Assembly: GCF_028023875.1 (NCBI RefSeq)
Contig: NZ_JAQIPB010000010.1
Span: 62,001 to 126,000 of the forward strand
DNA from: Xenophilus arseniciresistens
GTDB taxonomy: Bacteria > Pseudomonadota > Gammaproteobacteria > Burkholderiales > Burkholderiaceae_C
Direction: 5' to 3'
DNA: 64,000 bases
The first letter of the stretch is position 1. Every line of letters begins with the position of its first letter. The position numbers were made by a program, and so were the translations under genes. This document shows, one piece after another, positions 49,517 to 58,589 of the stretch. The notes under the pieces are model-generated. The model saw only the letters and a program-made list of their open reading frames with translations, searched no databases and was not told the origin of the DNA.

Positions 49517-49519
49517 CCC

Positions 49520-50977
49520 ATGTCCGTTTCCCACAGCCGCTGGCGCGCCGAATGGGCGCCCAGCATCCCGCGCGAACTGATGGCCGGCGCTGTCGCCACC
49601 TTCGCGCTGATCCCCGAAGTCATCGCCTTTTCCTTCGTGGCCGGTGTCGATCCGTCGGTGGGCCTGTTCGCCTCCTTCGTGATCGGCATGGTCATCGCCT
49701 TCACGGGCGGGCGCCCGGCCATGGTGTCGGCCGCCGCGGGTTCGGTGGCGCTGGTGGCGGCGCCGCTGGTGCATGCGCATGGCCTGGCCTACCTGCTGGC
49801 GGCCGGGCTGCTGGCGGGGCTGTTCCAGATCCTCTTCGGACTGCTGCGCCTGGGCGTGCTGATGCGCTTCGTCTCGGCCTCGGTGCGCACGGGTTTCGTC
49901 AACGCGCTGGCGATCCTGATCTTCGCGGCGCAGATGCCGCACTTCATGGGCGCCAACCTGGCCACCTGGGCCATGATCGGGCTGGGCCTGGTCATCATCT
50001 ACGGCCTGCCGCGCCTGAGCACGGCCGTGCCTTCGCCGCTGGTGTGCATCGTGGTGCTCACGCTGCTGGCGCAGGCCCTGGAGCTGCCGCTGATGACCGT
50101 GGCCGACCTGGGCCACCTGCCCGATTCGCTGCCGCAGTTCGGCTGGCCCACCGTGCCGCTGAGCTGGGAGACGCTGCGCATCATTGCGCTGCCGGCCTTT
50201 GCCATCGCCATGGTCGGCCTGCTCGAATCGATGATGACCGCCAGCGTGGTGGACGAGCTGACCGACACGCCGAGTTCGAAGAACCGCGAGTGCAGCGGCC
50301 TGGGCGTGGCCAACGTGGCGGCCAGCCTGTTCGGCGGCATTGCGGGCTGCGGCATGATCGGCCAGACCGTGAGCAACGTGCGCTACGGCGGACGCGGGCG
50401 GCTGTCCACGCTGTTCGCGGGCGCCTTCCTGCTGATCCTGATGGTGCTGCTCAAGCCCTGGGTCTCGCAGGTGCCCGTGGCCGCGCTGGTGGCCATCATG
50501 GTGATGGTCTCGGCCTCCACCTTCGACTGGGGCTCGCTGCGCGCGGTGGTGCGCCATCCCAGGCTATCGAGCGCCGTGATGCTGGCCACCGTGCTGGTGA
50601 CCGTGGCCACCGACAACCTCGCGGCCGGCGTGGGCACGGGCGTGCTGCTCAGCGGCGTGTTCTTTGCCGTGAAGGTGGCCCGGCTGCTGCAGGTGCAGCG
50701 CGAGGCGCTGGCCGACGGCACGCAGCTGTATCGCGTGCGCGGGCAGCTGTTCTTCGCCTCGGCCGACCTGCTGGTCGATGCCTTTGACGTGCGCGAGATC
50801 GCGGGCGCGCCGGTGCGCATCGACGTGGCCCAGGCCCATGTGTGGGACATCACCGCGATGGCGGCGCTGCGCCGCGTGATGGAGCGGCTGCGCCGGCATG
50901 GCAGCGCGGTGGAACTGGTGGGCCTGAACGCGGCCAGCCGCGAGCTGGCGATGCGGCTGGATACCTCGCTGGATTGA
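49520..50977 (+). CDS. SulP/SLC26-family anion transporter with STAS domain
   Basis: 485 residues. A membrane core of about twelve to fourteen segments (about 20-385) has the SulP N-terminal signature IPRELMAGAVATFALIPEVIAFSFVAGVDPSVGLFASF and the conserved RPAMVSAAAGSVALV. A cytosolic STAS domain lies at about 395-485 (YRVRGQLFFASADLLVDAF, then DVAQAHVWDITAMAALRRVMERLRRHG). It probably carries sulfate, bicarbonate or a dicarboxylate; the substrate is open. The ATG at 49520 follows a T-rich tract with no Shine-Dalgarno, so initiation is unusual or the true start is further in. Confidence 0.9.
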   Translation: MSVSHSRWRAEWAPSIPRELMAGAVATFALIPEVIAFSFVAGVDPSVGLFASFVIGMVIAFTGGRPAMVSAAAGSVALVAAPLVHAHGLAYLLAAGLLAGLFQILFGLLRLGVLMRFVSASVRTGFVNALAILIFAAQMPHFMGANLATWAMIGLGLVIIYGLPRLSTAVPSPLVCIVVLTLLAQALELPLMTVADLGHLPDSLPQFGWPTVPLSWETLRIIALPAFAIAMVGLLESMMTASVVDELTDTPSSKNRECSGLGVANVAASLFGGIAGCGMIGQTVSNVRYGGRGRLSTLFAGAFLLILMVLLKPWVSQVPVAALVAIMVMVSASTFDWGSLRAVVRHPRLSSAVMLATVLVTVATDNLAAGVGTGVLLSGVFFAVKVARLLQVQREALADGTQLYRVRGQLFFASADLLVDAFDVREIAGAPVRIDVAQAHVWDITAMAALRRVMERLRRHGSAVELVGLNAASRELAMRLDTSLD

Positions 50978-50991
50978 TCCGTCGCCCTGGC

Positions 50992-51720
50992 TCAGACGCC
51001 CAGGTAGCGCGCCCAGAGCCCGCGGTCTGCGTCCAGCGCGGCCGAGTCGCCCTGCCACACCACGCGGCCGCGTTCGAGGATCACATGCTGGTCGGCCAGC
51101 GGCAGCAGGCGCTGCACGTACTTGTCGACCACCAGGATGGCCTCGCCCTCGGCCTTCAGCCGCGCCAGGCAGCGCCAGATCTCCTCGCGCACCACCGGCG
51201 CCAGGCCCTCGGTGGCCTCGTCGAGGATCAGCAGGCGCGGGTGCGTGGACAGCGCGCGCGCGATGGCCAGCATCTGCTGTTCGCCGCCCGACAGCTGATG
51301 GCCGGCGTTCGTGCGCCGCTCGGCCAGGCGCGGGAACAGTTCGTACAGGCGCGTGGGCGTCCAGCGCGCGGCCTCGCCGTTGCGCGTGCGCGCAAAGGCG
51401 CGCAGGTGCTCGTCCACGCTGAGGTTCGGGAACACATGCCGCCCCTCGGGCACGATGCCCATGCCGCGCCGCGCGATGGCGTCGGCACGCGCATTCGTGA
51501 TGTCGGCGCCCAGGAACTGCACGCGGCCCGCGCGCGCCGGCAGCGCACCGCTGATCACCTTGAGCAGCGTGCTCTTGCCCATGCCGTTGCGCCCCAGCAG
51601 CGCCGTGACCTGGCCGGGCTGCAGCTGCAGGGCTATGCCGAACAGCACCTGGCTGGCGCCGTAGCCGGCTTCGATGCCGCGGGCGTCGAGCAAGGGGGCG
51701 GTGGCGGCCTGCGGGTTCAT
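50992..51720 (-). CDS. livF: Branched-chain-type ABC transporter ATPase LivF
   Basis: 242 residues. ABC ATPase with Walker A GRNGMGKST, Q-loop region GMGIVPEGRHVFPNLSV (the LivF hallmark), signature LSGGEQQ and Walker B LLILDEATEGLAP. It pairs with LivG to power uptake. Last gene of the cluster; its start overlaps the end of the LivM-LivG frame by four bases. Confidence 0.95.
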   Translation of the reverse strand: MNPQAATAPLLDARGIEAGYGASQVLFGIALQLQPGQVTALLGRNGMGKSTLLKVISGALPARAGRVQFLGADITNARADAIARRGMGIVPEGRHVFPNLSVDEHLRAFARTRNGEAARWTPTRLYELFPRLAERRTNAGHQLSGGEQQMLAIARALSTHPRLLILDEATEGLAPVVREEIWRCLARLKAEGEAILVVDKYVQRLLPLADQHVILERGRVVWQGDSAALDADRGLWARYLGV

Positions 51721-53495
51721 GCGCCTTCCTCCGTCCCCAGGTACACGGCCTGCACGCGCGCGTCGGCGCGCACTTCCTGCACGCTGCCGCTGGTCAGCAC
51801 GCGGCCCTGCACCAGCACCGTCACGCGGTCGGCCAGGCGGAAGACGGCGTCCATGTCGTGCTCCACCAGCAGCACGGCGCAGCTGCCGCGCAGCGATTCG
51901 ATGAGCGCGACCATGCGCGCCGATTCCTCGGGCCCCATGCCGGCCATGGGCTCGTCCAGCAGCAGCAGGCGCGGCTTGGCGGCCAGGGCGAGAGCCACGT
52001 CGAGCGCGCGCTGCGCGCCGTGCGGCAGGGTGCCGGCCTCGCGCATCAGCACATCGGCCAGGCCCACGCGCTGGGCCAGTTCGTGCGCCTGCGCGTAGAG
52101 CGTGGCCTCCTGCGCGCGCGGCCGCACAAAGCGCAGGCTCGAGCCCGCATGGGCCTGCAGTGCGAGCACCAGGTTGTCCTGCACCGTGTCGCGCGCGAAC
52201 ACACGCGTGAGCTGGAAGCAGCGCGACAGGCCCGCGGCCACGCGCTGGTGGTCGGCCAGCGCCGTGATGTCGCGCCCCGCCAGCCACAGGCGACCCGCAT
52301 CGGGGCGCAGCAGGCCGGTGATCTGGTTGATCAGCGTGGTCTTGCCCGCGCCGTTGGGGCCGATCAGCGCGTGGATTTCGTTGCTCGCGATGCGCAGGTC
52401 CACATGGTCGGTGGCCAGCAGGCCGCCGAAGCGCTTGACCAGGCCTTCGATGCGAAAAAGCTCTTGCGCCGCGCGACCTTCGTCCATGCGCGTCGTCGTG
52501 ACTGTGGCGCTGCCTTCGCCCCCACCCTCTGCCAGCGGGAGCGGGGGAGAGACAGGCACAGGAGGCAAGACCTTGCGCGCGCCCAGCGCCGCCAGCCCAC
52601 GCGGCGCCCACAGTGCCACCGCCACCAGCAGCAAGCCCAGCGGCAGGTGCCAGTACTCGGCATGCAGCTTCAAGACTTCCTCCAGCAGCAGCCACACGGC
52701 CGCGCCCACGGGCCCGCCCCAGCTGCGGCCCATGCCGCCGATCACCACCATCACCACCAGCGTGGCCGACTGCGTCCAGTGCATGGTGGCGGGGCTCACG
52801 AAGTTGTTGCCCGCCGCCAGCAGCGCGCCGGCCAGCCCAGCCACGGCGCCGGCCGCCACGAAGGCCACCCACTGCAGCCGCAGCACCGGAAAACCCAGTG
52901 CGCGCATGCGCGTCTCGTTGTCGCGGATGCCCATCAGCGCATGGCCGAAGCGCGCGCGTGTGGCGCGGTGCATCAGCCACAGCAGCGGCGCCACCAGCGC
53001 CAGCACCACCCAATAGAAGGTGCTCTCGTGGCCCAGGTCCAGGCCCGGCAGCAGCACGGGCCGGCTCATCAGCGTGTAGCCGTCGTCGCCGCCGTAGGCG
53101 CGCAGGGCCACGGCGCAGAAGTACAGCATCTGCGCAAAGGCCAGCGTGCTCATGATGAAGTACACGCCGCGCGTGCGCAGCACCACCCCTGCGATCAGGG
53201 CGCTGATGCCTGCGGCCACCGCCATCGCGGCGGGCCACAGCAGCCAGGCCGAGGAGAACCCGGCCTCGGTCAGCGCCACCACCGTGTACGCGCCCACGCC
53301 GATGAAGCCCGCATGCCCCAGCGCCACCAGGCCGCCGAAGCCGAGGATGAAGTTGAGGCTGGCCGCGGCCAGCGCCACGATCAGCACGCGCCGCACGAAG
53401 TTCACGTAGAACTCCAGCCCCAGCAGCGGCGCCACGAGCGGGAAGACCGCCAGCGCGGCGAGCAGTGCCAGGCACAGCAGGGTCGAGCGCTTCAT
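51717..53495 (-). CDS. LivM-LivG fusion: ABC permease joined to ATPase
   Basis: 592 residues in one uninterrupted frame. Residues 1-295 are a LivM-type permease with about eight to ten helices (LNFILGFGGLVALGHAGFIGVGAYTVV, IGGMGRSWGGPVGAAVWLLLEEVLK). Residues 340-592 are a LivG ATPase: Walker A GPNGAGKTT, signature LPHGAQRALD (diverged from LSGGQ), Walker B LLLLDEPMAGM. The joining 30-odd residues (PPVPVSPPLPLAEGGGEGSATV) are encoded by a GC-rich, hairpin-forming sequence resembling intergenic repeats. An internal ATG at 52487 could restart a separate LivG. LivH and LivF flank it with four-base overlaps. Confidence 0.9.
   Translation of the reverse strand: MKRSTLLCLALLAALAVFPLVAPLLGLEFYVNFVRRVLIVALAAASLNFILGFGGLVALGHAGFIGVGAYTVVALTEAGFSSAWLLWPAAMAVAAGISALIAGVVLRTRGVYFIMSTLAFAQMLYFCAVALRAYGGDDGYTLMSRPVLLPGLDLGHESTFYWVVLALVAPLLWLMHRATRARFGHALMGIRDNETRMRALGFPVLRLQWVAFVAAGAVAGLAGALLAAGNNFVSPATMHWTQSATLVVMVVIGGMGRSWGGPVGAAVWLLLEEVLKLHAEYWHLPLGLLLVAVALWAPRGLAALGARKVLPPVPVSPPLPLAEGGGEGSATVTTTRMDEGRAAQELFRIEGLVKRFGGLLATDHVDLRIASNEIHALIGPNGAGKTTLINQITGLLRPDAGRLWLAGRDITALADHQRVAAGLSRCFQLTRVFARDTVQDNLVLALQAHAGSSLRFVRPRAQEATLYAQAHELAQRVGLADVLMREAGTLPHGAQRALDVALALAAKPRLLLLDEPMAGMGPEESARMVALIESLRGSCAVLLVEHDMDAVFRLADRVTVLVQGRVLTSGSVQEVRADARVQAVYLGTEEGA
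52513..52552. repeat. GC-rich imperfect hairpin at the LivM-LivG junction
   Basis: Minus strand CTCCCCCGCTCCCGCTGGCA followed by GAGGGTGGGGGCGAAGG: an imperfect hairpin with CCCCCGCTCCC facing GAGGGTGGGGG. It looks like a dispersed intergenic element of this bacterial family inserted in frame; that origin is inference. Confidence 0.55.
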
Positions 53496-54412
53496 GTGCG
53501 GGGAGAGAACAGGCCCGCGGGCCGGAAGATCAGCACGCCCACCATCAGCGCGTACATGGCCAGTTCGGCGAACAGCGGCCCCAGGTCGGCCGCGGTGGCC
53601 GGCGGCAAGGTGGCGCGCAAGGCCATGGGCAGGAAGGCGCGGCCGATGGTGTCGACCACGCCCACCAGCAGCGCGGCCACGAAGGCGCCGCGCACCGAGC
53701 CGATGCCGCCGATCACCAGCACCACCAGGGCCGGGATCAGGATCTGCTCGCCCATGCCCACCTGCACCGCCACGATGGGCCCCATCAGCGCGCCGGCCAG
53801 GGCTGCCAGCGCGGCGCCCAGCAGGAACACGCCGTTGAAGATGCGGCCCACGCGCACGCCCATCCACTCGGCCATGGGCCGGTCTGATGCGCCCGCGCGC
53901 ACGCGCATGCCGATGCGCGTGTGGTTCACCAGCCACCACAGGCCCAGCGCCACGGCCACGCCGGCGCCGAGGATCAGCAGCCGGTAGGCCGGGTAGGGCA
54001 GGCCGGGAATGATTTCGATGGGGCCCGACAGCGCGCTGGGCGTGGGTGCCATCACGGGCGACGGCCCCCAGGCCATCTTCACGAGGTCGTCGGCGATCAG
54101 GATCACGCCAAAGGTGGCCAGCACCTGCGCCAGGTGGTCGCGCGCGTAGAGGCGGCGCATCAGCAGCACTTCGAGCAGCAGCGCCAGTGCCACCGTGGCC
54201 AGCACCGCAAAGACGATGGCGGCCGTGAAGGAGCCGGTGCGCGTGTGGGCCTCGGCCGCCAGGTAGGCGCCGGCCATGAACAGCGAGCCGTGCGCGAGGT
54301 TCAGCACGTCCATGATGCCGAACACCAGCGTCAGCCCGGCGGCCAGCAGGAACAGCATCAGGCCGTAGCCGATGCCGTTGAGCAGTTGCTCAAGAACGAG
54401 CGTGCCGGTCAC
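53492..54412 (-). CDS. livH: Branched-chain-type ABC transporter permease LivH
   Basis: 306 residues from a GTG at 54412 that overlaps the receptor stop as GTGA; a GTG at 54424 would add four residues. About eight helices, starting LLNGIGYGLMLFLLAAGLTLVFGIMDVLNLAHGSLFMAGAYLA, the LivH signature, and later IGGIGSVRGAFVAALLVGVVDT, the permease coupling region. It forms the channel with LivM. Second gene of the receptor-LivH-LivMG-LivF operon. Confidence 0.94.
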   Translation of the reverse strand: MTGTLVLEQLLNGIGYGLMLFLLAAGLTLVFGIMDVLNLAHGSLFMAGAYLAAEAHTRTGSFTAAIVFAVLATVALALLLEVLLMRRLYARDHLAQVLATFGVILIADDLVKMAWGPSPVMAPTPSALSGPIEIIPGLPYPAYRLLILGAGVAVALGLWWLVNHTRIGMRVRAGASDRPMAEWMGVRVGRIFNGVFLLGAALAALAGALMGPIVAVQVGMGEQILIPALVVLVIGGIGSVRGAFVAALLVGVVDTIGRAFLPMALRATLPPATAADLGPLFAELAMYALMVGVLIFRPAGLFSPRT

Positions 54413-55617
54413 TTCAAGGGGCACTTGGCGGCGTACGAATCGCCGTAGTTCGTCAGCAGTGTGCTCACCGTCTTGTTGGTGATCCTGCCCTGCGCGTCCT
54501 TGCCGATCACGCGCAGGTGGAAGTTCTCGATGGGGTAGTGGTTGTTGGCGTACTTGAAGGCGCCGCGCGTGGAGGCGAAGTTGGCCTTCTTGAGCGCGGC
54601 GATCACGGCCTCGCGGTTGGCGGCGTTGCCGCCGGCCTGTTTGATGGCGGCGTCCATGGCCAGGATCACGTCATAGGCCTGCGCGGCATACAGCGAGGGG
54701 TAGCGGCCGTTGTATTCCTTGCGGAAGGCCTCGACGAAGGCCTTGTTGGCCGCGTTGTCCAGATCGTGCGCCCAGTGCGAGGTGTTGAACAGGCCCAGCA
54801 TGGGCTCGCCCACCGCGCCGATCACGTCCTCGTCGGCCGAGAAGCCGCTGGTGACCAAGGTGATGTCCTTGGACAGCCCGGCGCCCACGAACTGCTTGAC
54901 GAAGTTGATGCCCATCGCGCCGGGCAGGAAGAAGTAGACCGAATCGGGCTTGGCCGCGCGCAGCTGCGCAAGCTCGGCCGCGTAGTCGATCTGGCCCAGC
55001 TTGGTGTAGAGCTCGTCGGCCACCTGACCCTTGAACTGGCGCTTGAAGCCGCCCAGTGCGTCCTTGCCGGCGGGGTAGTTGGGCGCGATCAGCACGGCCT
55101 TCTTGAAGCCCTTGTCCTGCGCGAACTTGCCGGCCGCTTCATGGAACTGGTCGTTCTGGTAGGCGGTGCCGAAGAAGTAGGCATTGCACTGCGCGCCCGC
55201 GAACTGGCTGGGGCCGGCGTTGGACGACAGGTAGGGCACCTTGGCCTGGAACAGCGTGGGGCCCACGGCCAGCGCCACGTTGGAGCCGATGGGCCCGGTG
55301 AACAGGTCGATCTTCTCGCGCTGGATCATGCGGTCCACCAGCTGCTTGGCCTGGTCCGGGCTGCCGGCCATGTCGGCCTGCACGTACTCCACCGGCTGGC
55401 CACCGAGCTTGCCGCCCATCTGCTTGATCGCCAGGTTGAAGCCGTCGCGCGCCTCGGCGCCCAGCGCGGCAAAGGGGCCCGAGATGTCCAGCGCGATGCC
55501 GACCTTGACGGGGGCGGCCAGGGCCGCAGCCGTGGCCGCTGCGGCAGCCGTCAGGGTGAGGGCGCGCAGCGTGCGCGGCAGTGAAAAACGCGAAAGCAGC
55601 AAAGAGGGGGCGCGCAT
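54409..55617 (-). CDS. Branched-chain-type ABC transporter receptor
   Basis: 402 residues. Signal peptide SRFSLPRTLRALTLTAAAAATAAALAAP (cleavage near 37). Type I binding fold starting VKVGIALDISGPFAALGAEARDGFNLAIKQMGGKLGGQPVEYVQAD, with IGSNVALAVGPTLFQAKVPYLSSNAG and APNYPAGKDALGGFKRQFKG. First gene of the transporter operon, coupled by overlap to LivH. The Liv family in Comamonadaceae often carries aromatic acids, amides or urea as well as branched amino acids, so the ligand is left open. ATG 55617 starts the signal peptide. Confidence 0.93.
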   Translation of the reverse strand: MRAPSLLLSRFSLPRTLRALTLTAAAAATAAALAAPVKVGIALDISGPFAALGAEARDGFNLAIKQMGGKLGGQPVEYVQADMAGSPDQAKQLVDRMIQREKIDLFTGPIGSNVALAVGPTLFQAKVPYLSSNAGPSQFAGAQCNAYFFGTAYQNDQFHEAAGKFAQDKGFKKAVLIAPNYPAGKDALGGFKRQFKGQVADELYTKLGQIDYAAELAQLRAAKPDSVYFFLPGAMGINFVKQFVGAGLSKDITLVTSGFSADEDVIGAVGEPMLGLFNTSHWAHDLDNAANKAFVEAFRKEYNGRYPSLYAAQAYDVILAMDAAIKQAGGNAANREAVIAALKKANFASTRGAFKYANNHYPIENFHLRVIGKDAQGRITNKTVSTLLTNYGDSYAAKCPLK

Positions 55618-55721
55618 GGTCACACAGGCTCCTGATGGGACAAGAAGGAACGCCAGCACCAGGCCGGCACGCGACTGTAGCCGCCCATCAACGCAAGCAC
55701 GATCAGTGCCGGCCCGCAGCC

Positions 55722-56615
55722 CTATTCCGCCGGCACCGCCTGCCGCGTCGGCCACAGCACGGCCGCGATGGCCAGCACCATCAGCAGCACTGCCGCCCAG
55801 TCCTGCCAGTGGATGACTTCATGCAGCCACAGCGCGCCGCTGAACACGCCCAGCACCGGGATGAACATGACGCTGAGCGTGGAGGCGATGGGCGGCAGGC
55901 CGCGGGCCAGCACGAACCAGGCCGCGTGCGCGAAGCCGAAGATCAGCACGCCGTTGTAGACGACGGCGCCCCAGGTGGCGGCGCCGGGCGCCTTCCACTG
56001 CGGGCGCTCCAGCAGCACCGACAGGAGCGTGAGCACCACGGCCGTGGCGGTGGTCATCCAGAACGACAGCGTGAGCGTGGGCACGGGCATGGCGGTGCGG
56101 CGCAGCAGCTGCGTGCCCACGGCCCAGGTGGCGGCGGCCACCAGTGCCAGCAGCACGAAGGCCGGCTTGCCGGCCAGGCCCGTCAGCTCGTGCCACAGCA
56201 GCAGTGCCACGCCCAGGCCTGCCGCGCCCACGCCCAGCCAGGCGCGGGCCGACAGCCGCGTGGAAAAAAGCAGGGCGCCGATCAGCGCCGAGAAGATGGG
56301 CATGGTGTAGCCCAGGATGGCCGCGCGCCCGCTCGAAAGCTCCTTGAGCGCCACGATCATGCAGGCGTGCCAGACGAACATGTTGGTGGCGGCCAGCCAC
56401 AGCAGCTCGGGCCAGTGCTGGCGCGGCACCCTGAAGGGCACCTTCATCACCAGCAGCGCCAGGCCCAGCACCGGCACGCCCAGCCACAGCGACAGCATGC
56501 GGAAGGTCAGCGGCGGGAAGTCCATCACCCCCAGCTTCATCACCGGCCAGTTCAGGCCCCAGAACAGGGTCAGCGGAATGAGCAGTGCGAACTGGCGCGG
56601 CGTGAGGGTGGGCAT
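55722..56615 (-). CDS. EamA/DMT-family transporter
   Basis: 297 residues from ATG 56615 (MPTLTPRQFALLIPLTLFWGLNWPVMK). Ten predicted helices in two EamA repeats (about 8-140 and 150-285), with the typical first-helix FWGLNWP motif and LSVMFIPVLGVFSGALWLHE in the second repeat. Probably a metabolite or amino acid exporter. It shares a 113-base divergent promoter region with the hotdog protein gene at 56729 and lies about 100 bases upstream of nothing else on its strand. Confidence 0.9.
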   Translation of the reverse strand: MPTLTPRQFALLIPLTLFWGLNWPVMKLGVMDFPPLTFRMLSLWLGVPVLGLALLVMKVPFRVPRQHWPELLWLAATNMFVWHACMIVALKELSSGRAAILGYTMPIFSALIGALLFSTRLSARAWLGVGAAGLGVALLLWHELTGLAGKPAFVLLALVAAATWAVGTQLLRRTAMPVPTLTLSFWMTTATAVVLTLLSVLLERPQWKAPGAATWGAVVYNGVLIFGFAHAAWFVLARGLPPIASTLSVMFIPVLGVFSGALWLHEVIHWQDWAAVLLMVLAIAAVLWPTRQAVPAE

Positions 56616-56728
56616 GCGTTGATTGTGGGGCCTGCGCCGCGGGTGACAGCCTGCGGCGCACACATGGGCCACCATGCGCGCTGTTGTTGTTTGCCTGCCT
56701 GAAAGACAGACCCCGGAGACGCACGCGC

Positions 56729-57688
56729 ATGTCCAATCCATTCGGCCAGACGGCCACTTTCCTTGCCGGCCCGCTGCGCCAGCCGCGCCAGATGCTGGCC
56801 GACCAGAAATACGACGGCCACAAGTCCATCCATGACGACGCGATGGCCGAGGGCCTGGGCCTGCGGGCCGGCCCCATCGAAGGGCCCACGCATTTCAGCC
56901 AGTTCGACCCGCTGCTGTTCCAGACCTTCGGCGAGGAATGGTTCCGCACCGGCTGCATCAGCGCCCACTACCAGAACATGGTGGTGGAGGGCGAATCGGT
57001 GCGCGCCTTCGTCGAGCGGCCCGCGCCGGGCGCGAAGTTCGTGCGCCTGTTCGCGCAGAAGGCCGACGGCACGCCCGTGCTCACGGGCAGCGCCTCCATC
57101 GGCGACGCCGGCGCGCATCCGCATGAGCTGCAGCAGCGCATCGCCAGGCTGCGCCCGGCCACGGGCCTGGTGATCAACCGCGACCTCAAGGTGGGCCAGC
57201 GCGGCGCCAGGCCCGAGACGATCCGCATGGGCTTCGACCAGCACATGGGCGACCACTACCCCTTCACGCTCAACGACAAGCTCAAGGTCATCACCGAGCC
57301 CAGCGACTGGTACACGGCCGAAGGCGCAACAAAGACCTCGCCCTGGGGCCGCCCCATCATCCCGACCGAGATGATCAGCGTGCTGCTGGGCTCCACCATT
57401 GCGCAGGCCGAACTGGGCGGCCGCAAGCCCGCCGTGGGCCTGTTCGCCGGCCAGGAGATCCGCCTGATCGACGGCCCGCTCTTCGTGGACCAGGACTACG
57501 CGCTGGAGCGGGAAATCATCGCCTTGAGCGAGAGCGCGCGCACCGAATCGGTGTGGGTGCGCACCAAGGTCTATGAGCTGCCCACGCGCAAGCTGGTGGC
57601 CGAGATGATCCTCAACGGCGCCACCATGAAAGCCTCTTACCCGCACTACGCGCAGGAGGCCCGCGAACTGGGCCTGCCCGTGGCCTGA
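56729..57688 (+). CDS. Double-hotdog protein, MaoC/dehydratase-like (function unproven)
   Basis: 319 residues from ATG 56729 (MSNPFGQTATFLAGPLRQPRQM). The N-terminal half has GPIEGPTHFSQFDPLLFQTFGEEWF followed by ISAHYQNMVVEGESVRAFVE and a PVLTGSASIGD strand, the pattern of hotdog dehydratases that act on acyl thioesters; the C-terminal half repeats a similar beta pattern (ESVWVRTKVYELPTRKLVAEMIL). It stands 33 bases before an enoyl-CoA hydratase gene, so a joint role in acyl-CoA metabolism is likely. I do not recognise a named family. Confidence 0.75.
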   Translation: MSNPFGQTATFLAGPLRQPRQMLADQKYDGHKSIHDDAMAEGLGLRAGPIEGPTHFSQFDPLLFQTFGEEWFRTGCISAHYQNMVVEGESVRAFVERPAPGAKFVRLFAQKADGTPVLTGSASIGDAGAHPHELQQRIARLRPATGLVINRDLKVGQRGARPETIRMGFDQHMGDHYPFTLNDKLKVITEPSDWYTAEGATKTSPWGRPIIPTEMISVLLGSTIAQAELGGRKPAVGLFAGQEIRLIDGPLFVDQDYALEREIIALSESARTESVWVRTKVYELPTRKLVAEMILNGATMKASYPHYAQEARELGLPVA

Positions 57689-57721
57689 CGCGCAACCTTC
57701 CACGCCCAACGCCCAACGCCC

Positions 57722-58552
57722 ATGACCGCTACCGCCCTGAACACCGGCACCCCCGAACTGCTTGCCTCGCTGGAGGCCGGCGTGCTCACGCTGACGCTGA
57801 ACCGTCCCGAGGCGCGCAACGCCATGACCCGCGCCATGAACCAGGCCCTGGCCGAGCAACTGGCCCGCGCCGAGCTCGACCCCGAGGTCAAGTGCGTGGT
57901 GCTGACCGGCGCCGGCAAGGGCTTTTGCGCCGGTGGCGACGTCAAGGGCATGGCCGCCTCGGGCGACGGCACGGTGGGGCCGCGCACCATCGACGAAGCC
58001 ATCCACGTGCAGCGCGTGAACCAGCGCGAAACGGCCGGGCGCCTGTTCAAGATGCCCAAACCCACGCTGGCCGTGCTGCCCGGTGCAGCGGCCGGTGCGG
58101 GCCTGGCGCTGGCGCTGGCCTGCGACCTGCGCCTGATGAGCAGCACCGCCATCATGACCACGGCCTTTGCGCGCGTGGGCTTTTCGGGCGACTACGGCGG
58201 CAGCTACTTCATGACGCAGCTGGTGGGCGCGGCCAAGGCGCGCGAGCTGTACTTCCTGAGCGAGCGCGTGAGCGCCGACGAGGCCGTGCGCCTGGGCCTG
58301 GCCAACTGGTCCTGCGCACCCGAGGAACTGGGCGCGCGGGCCCTGCAGATCGCGCAGCGCCTGGCCAGCGGCCCCACGGTCGCCTACCGCTACATGAAAG
58401 AAAACCTGAACCGCGCACTGGCTGGCGGCGAACTGCACGACTGCCTGGACCTGGAAGCCACGCACCACATCCACTGCGGCCAGACCGAGGACCACCGCGA
58501 GGCCGCCCAGGCTTTCGTGGAAAAGCGCGAGCCGGTGTTCAAGGGGCGTTGA
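57722..58552 (+). CDS. Enoyl-CoA hydratase/isomerase family protein
   Basis: 276-residue crotonase-fold enzyme. Oxyanion-hole segments GAGKGFCAGGDVKGMA at about 60-75 and LPGAAAGAGLALALACDLRL at about 119-138. The usual catalytic Glu positions are not both plain: the second region reads FARVGFSGDYGGSYFMTQLVG, with Asp instead of Glu in the GLxPExG-like motif, so it may be an isomerase or hydratase with altered chemistry. It follows the hotdog protein gene and probably works with it on a CoA thioester. The small gene at 58590 follows. Confidence 0.88.
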   Translation: MTATALNTGTPELLASLEAGVLTLTLNRPEARNAMTRAMNQALAEQLARAELDPEVKCVVLTGAGKGFCAGGDVKGMAASGDGTVGPRTIDEAIHVQRVNQRETAGRLFKMPKPTLAVLPGAAAGAGLALALACDLRLMSSTAIMTTAFARVGFSGDYGGSYFMTQLVGAAKARELYFLSERVSADEAVRLGLANWSCAPEELGARALQIAQRLASGPTVAYRYMKENLNRALAGGELHDCLDLEATHHIHCGQTEDHREAAQAFVEKREPVFKGR

Positions 58553-58589
58553 GAAGGGGCGCCAAGTCGGTTGGAGGAGAATGCCGCGC

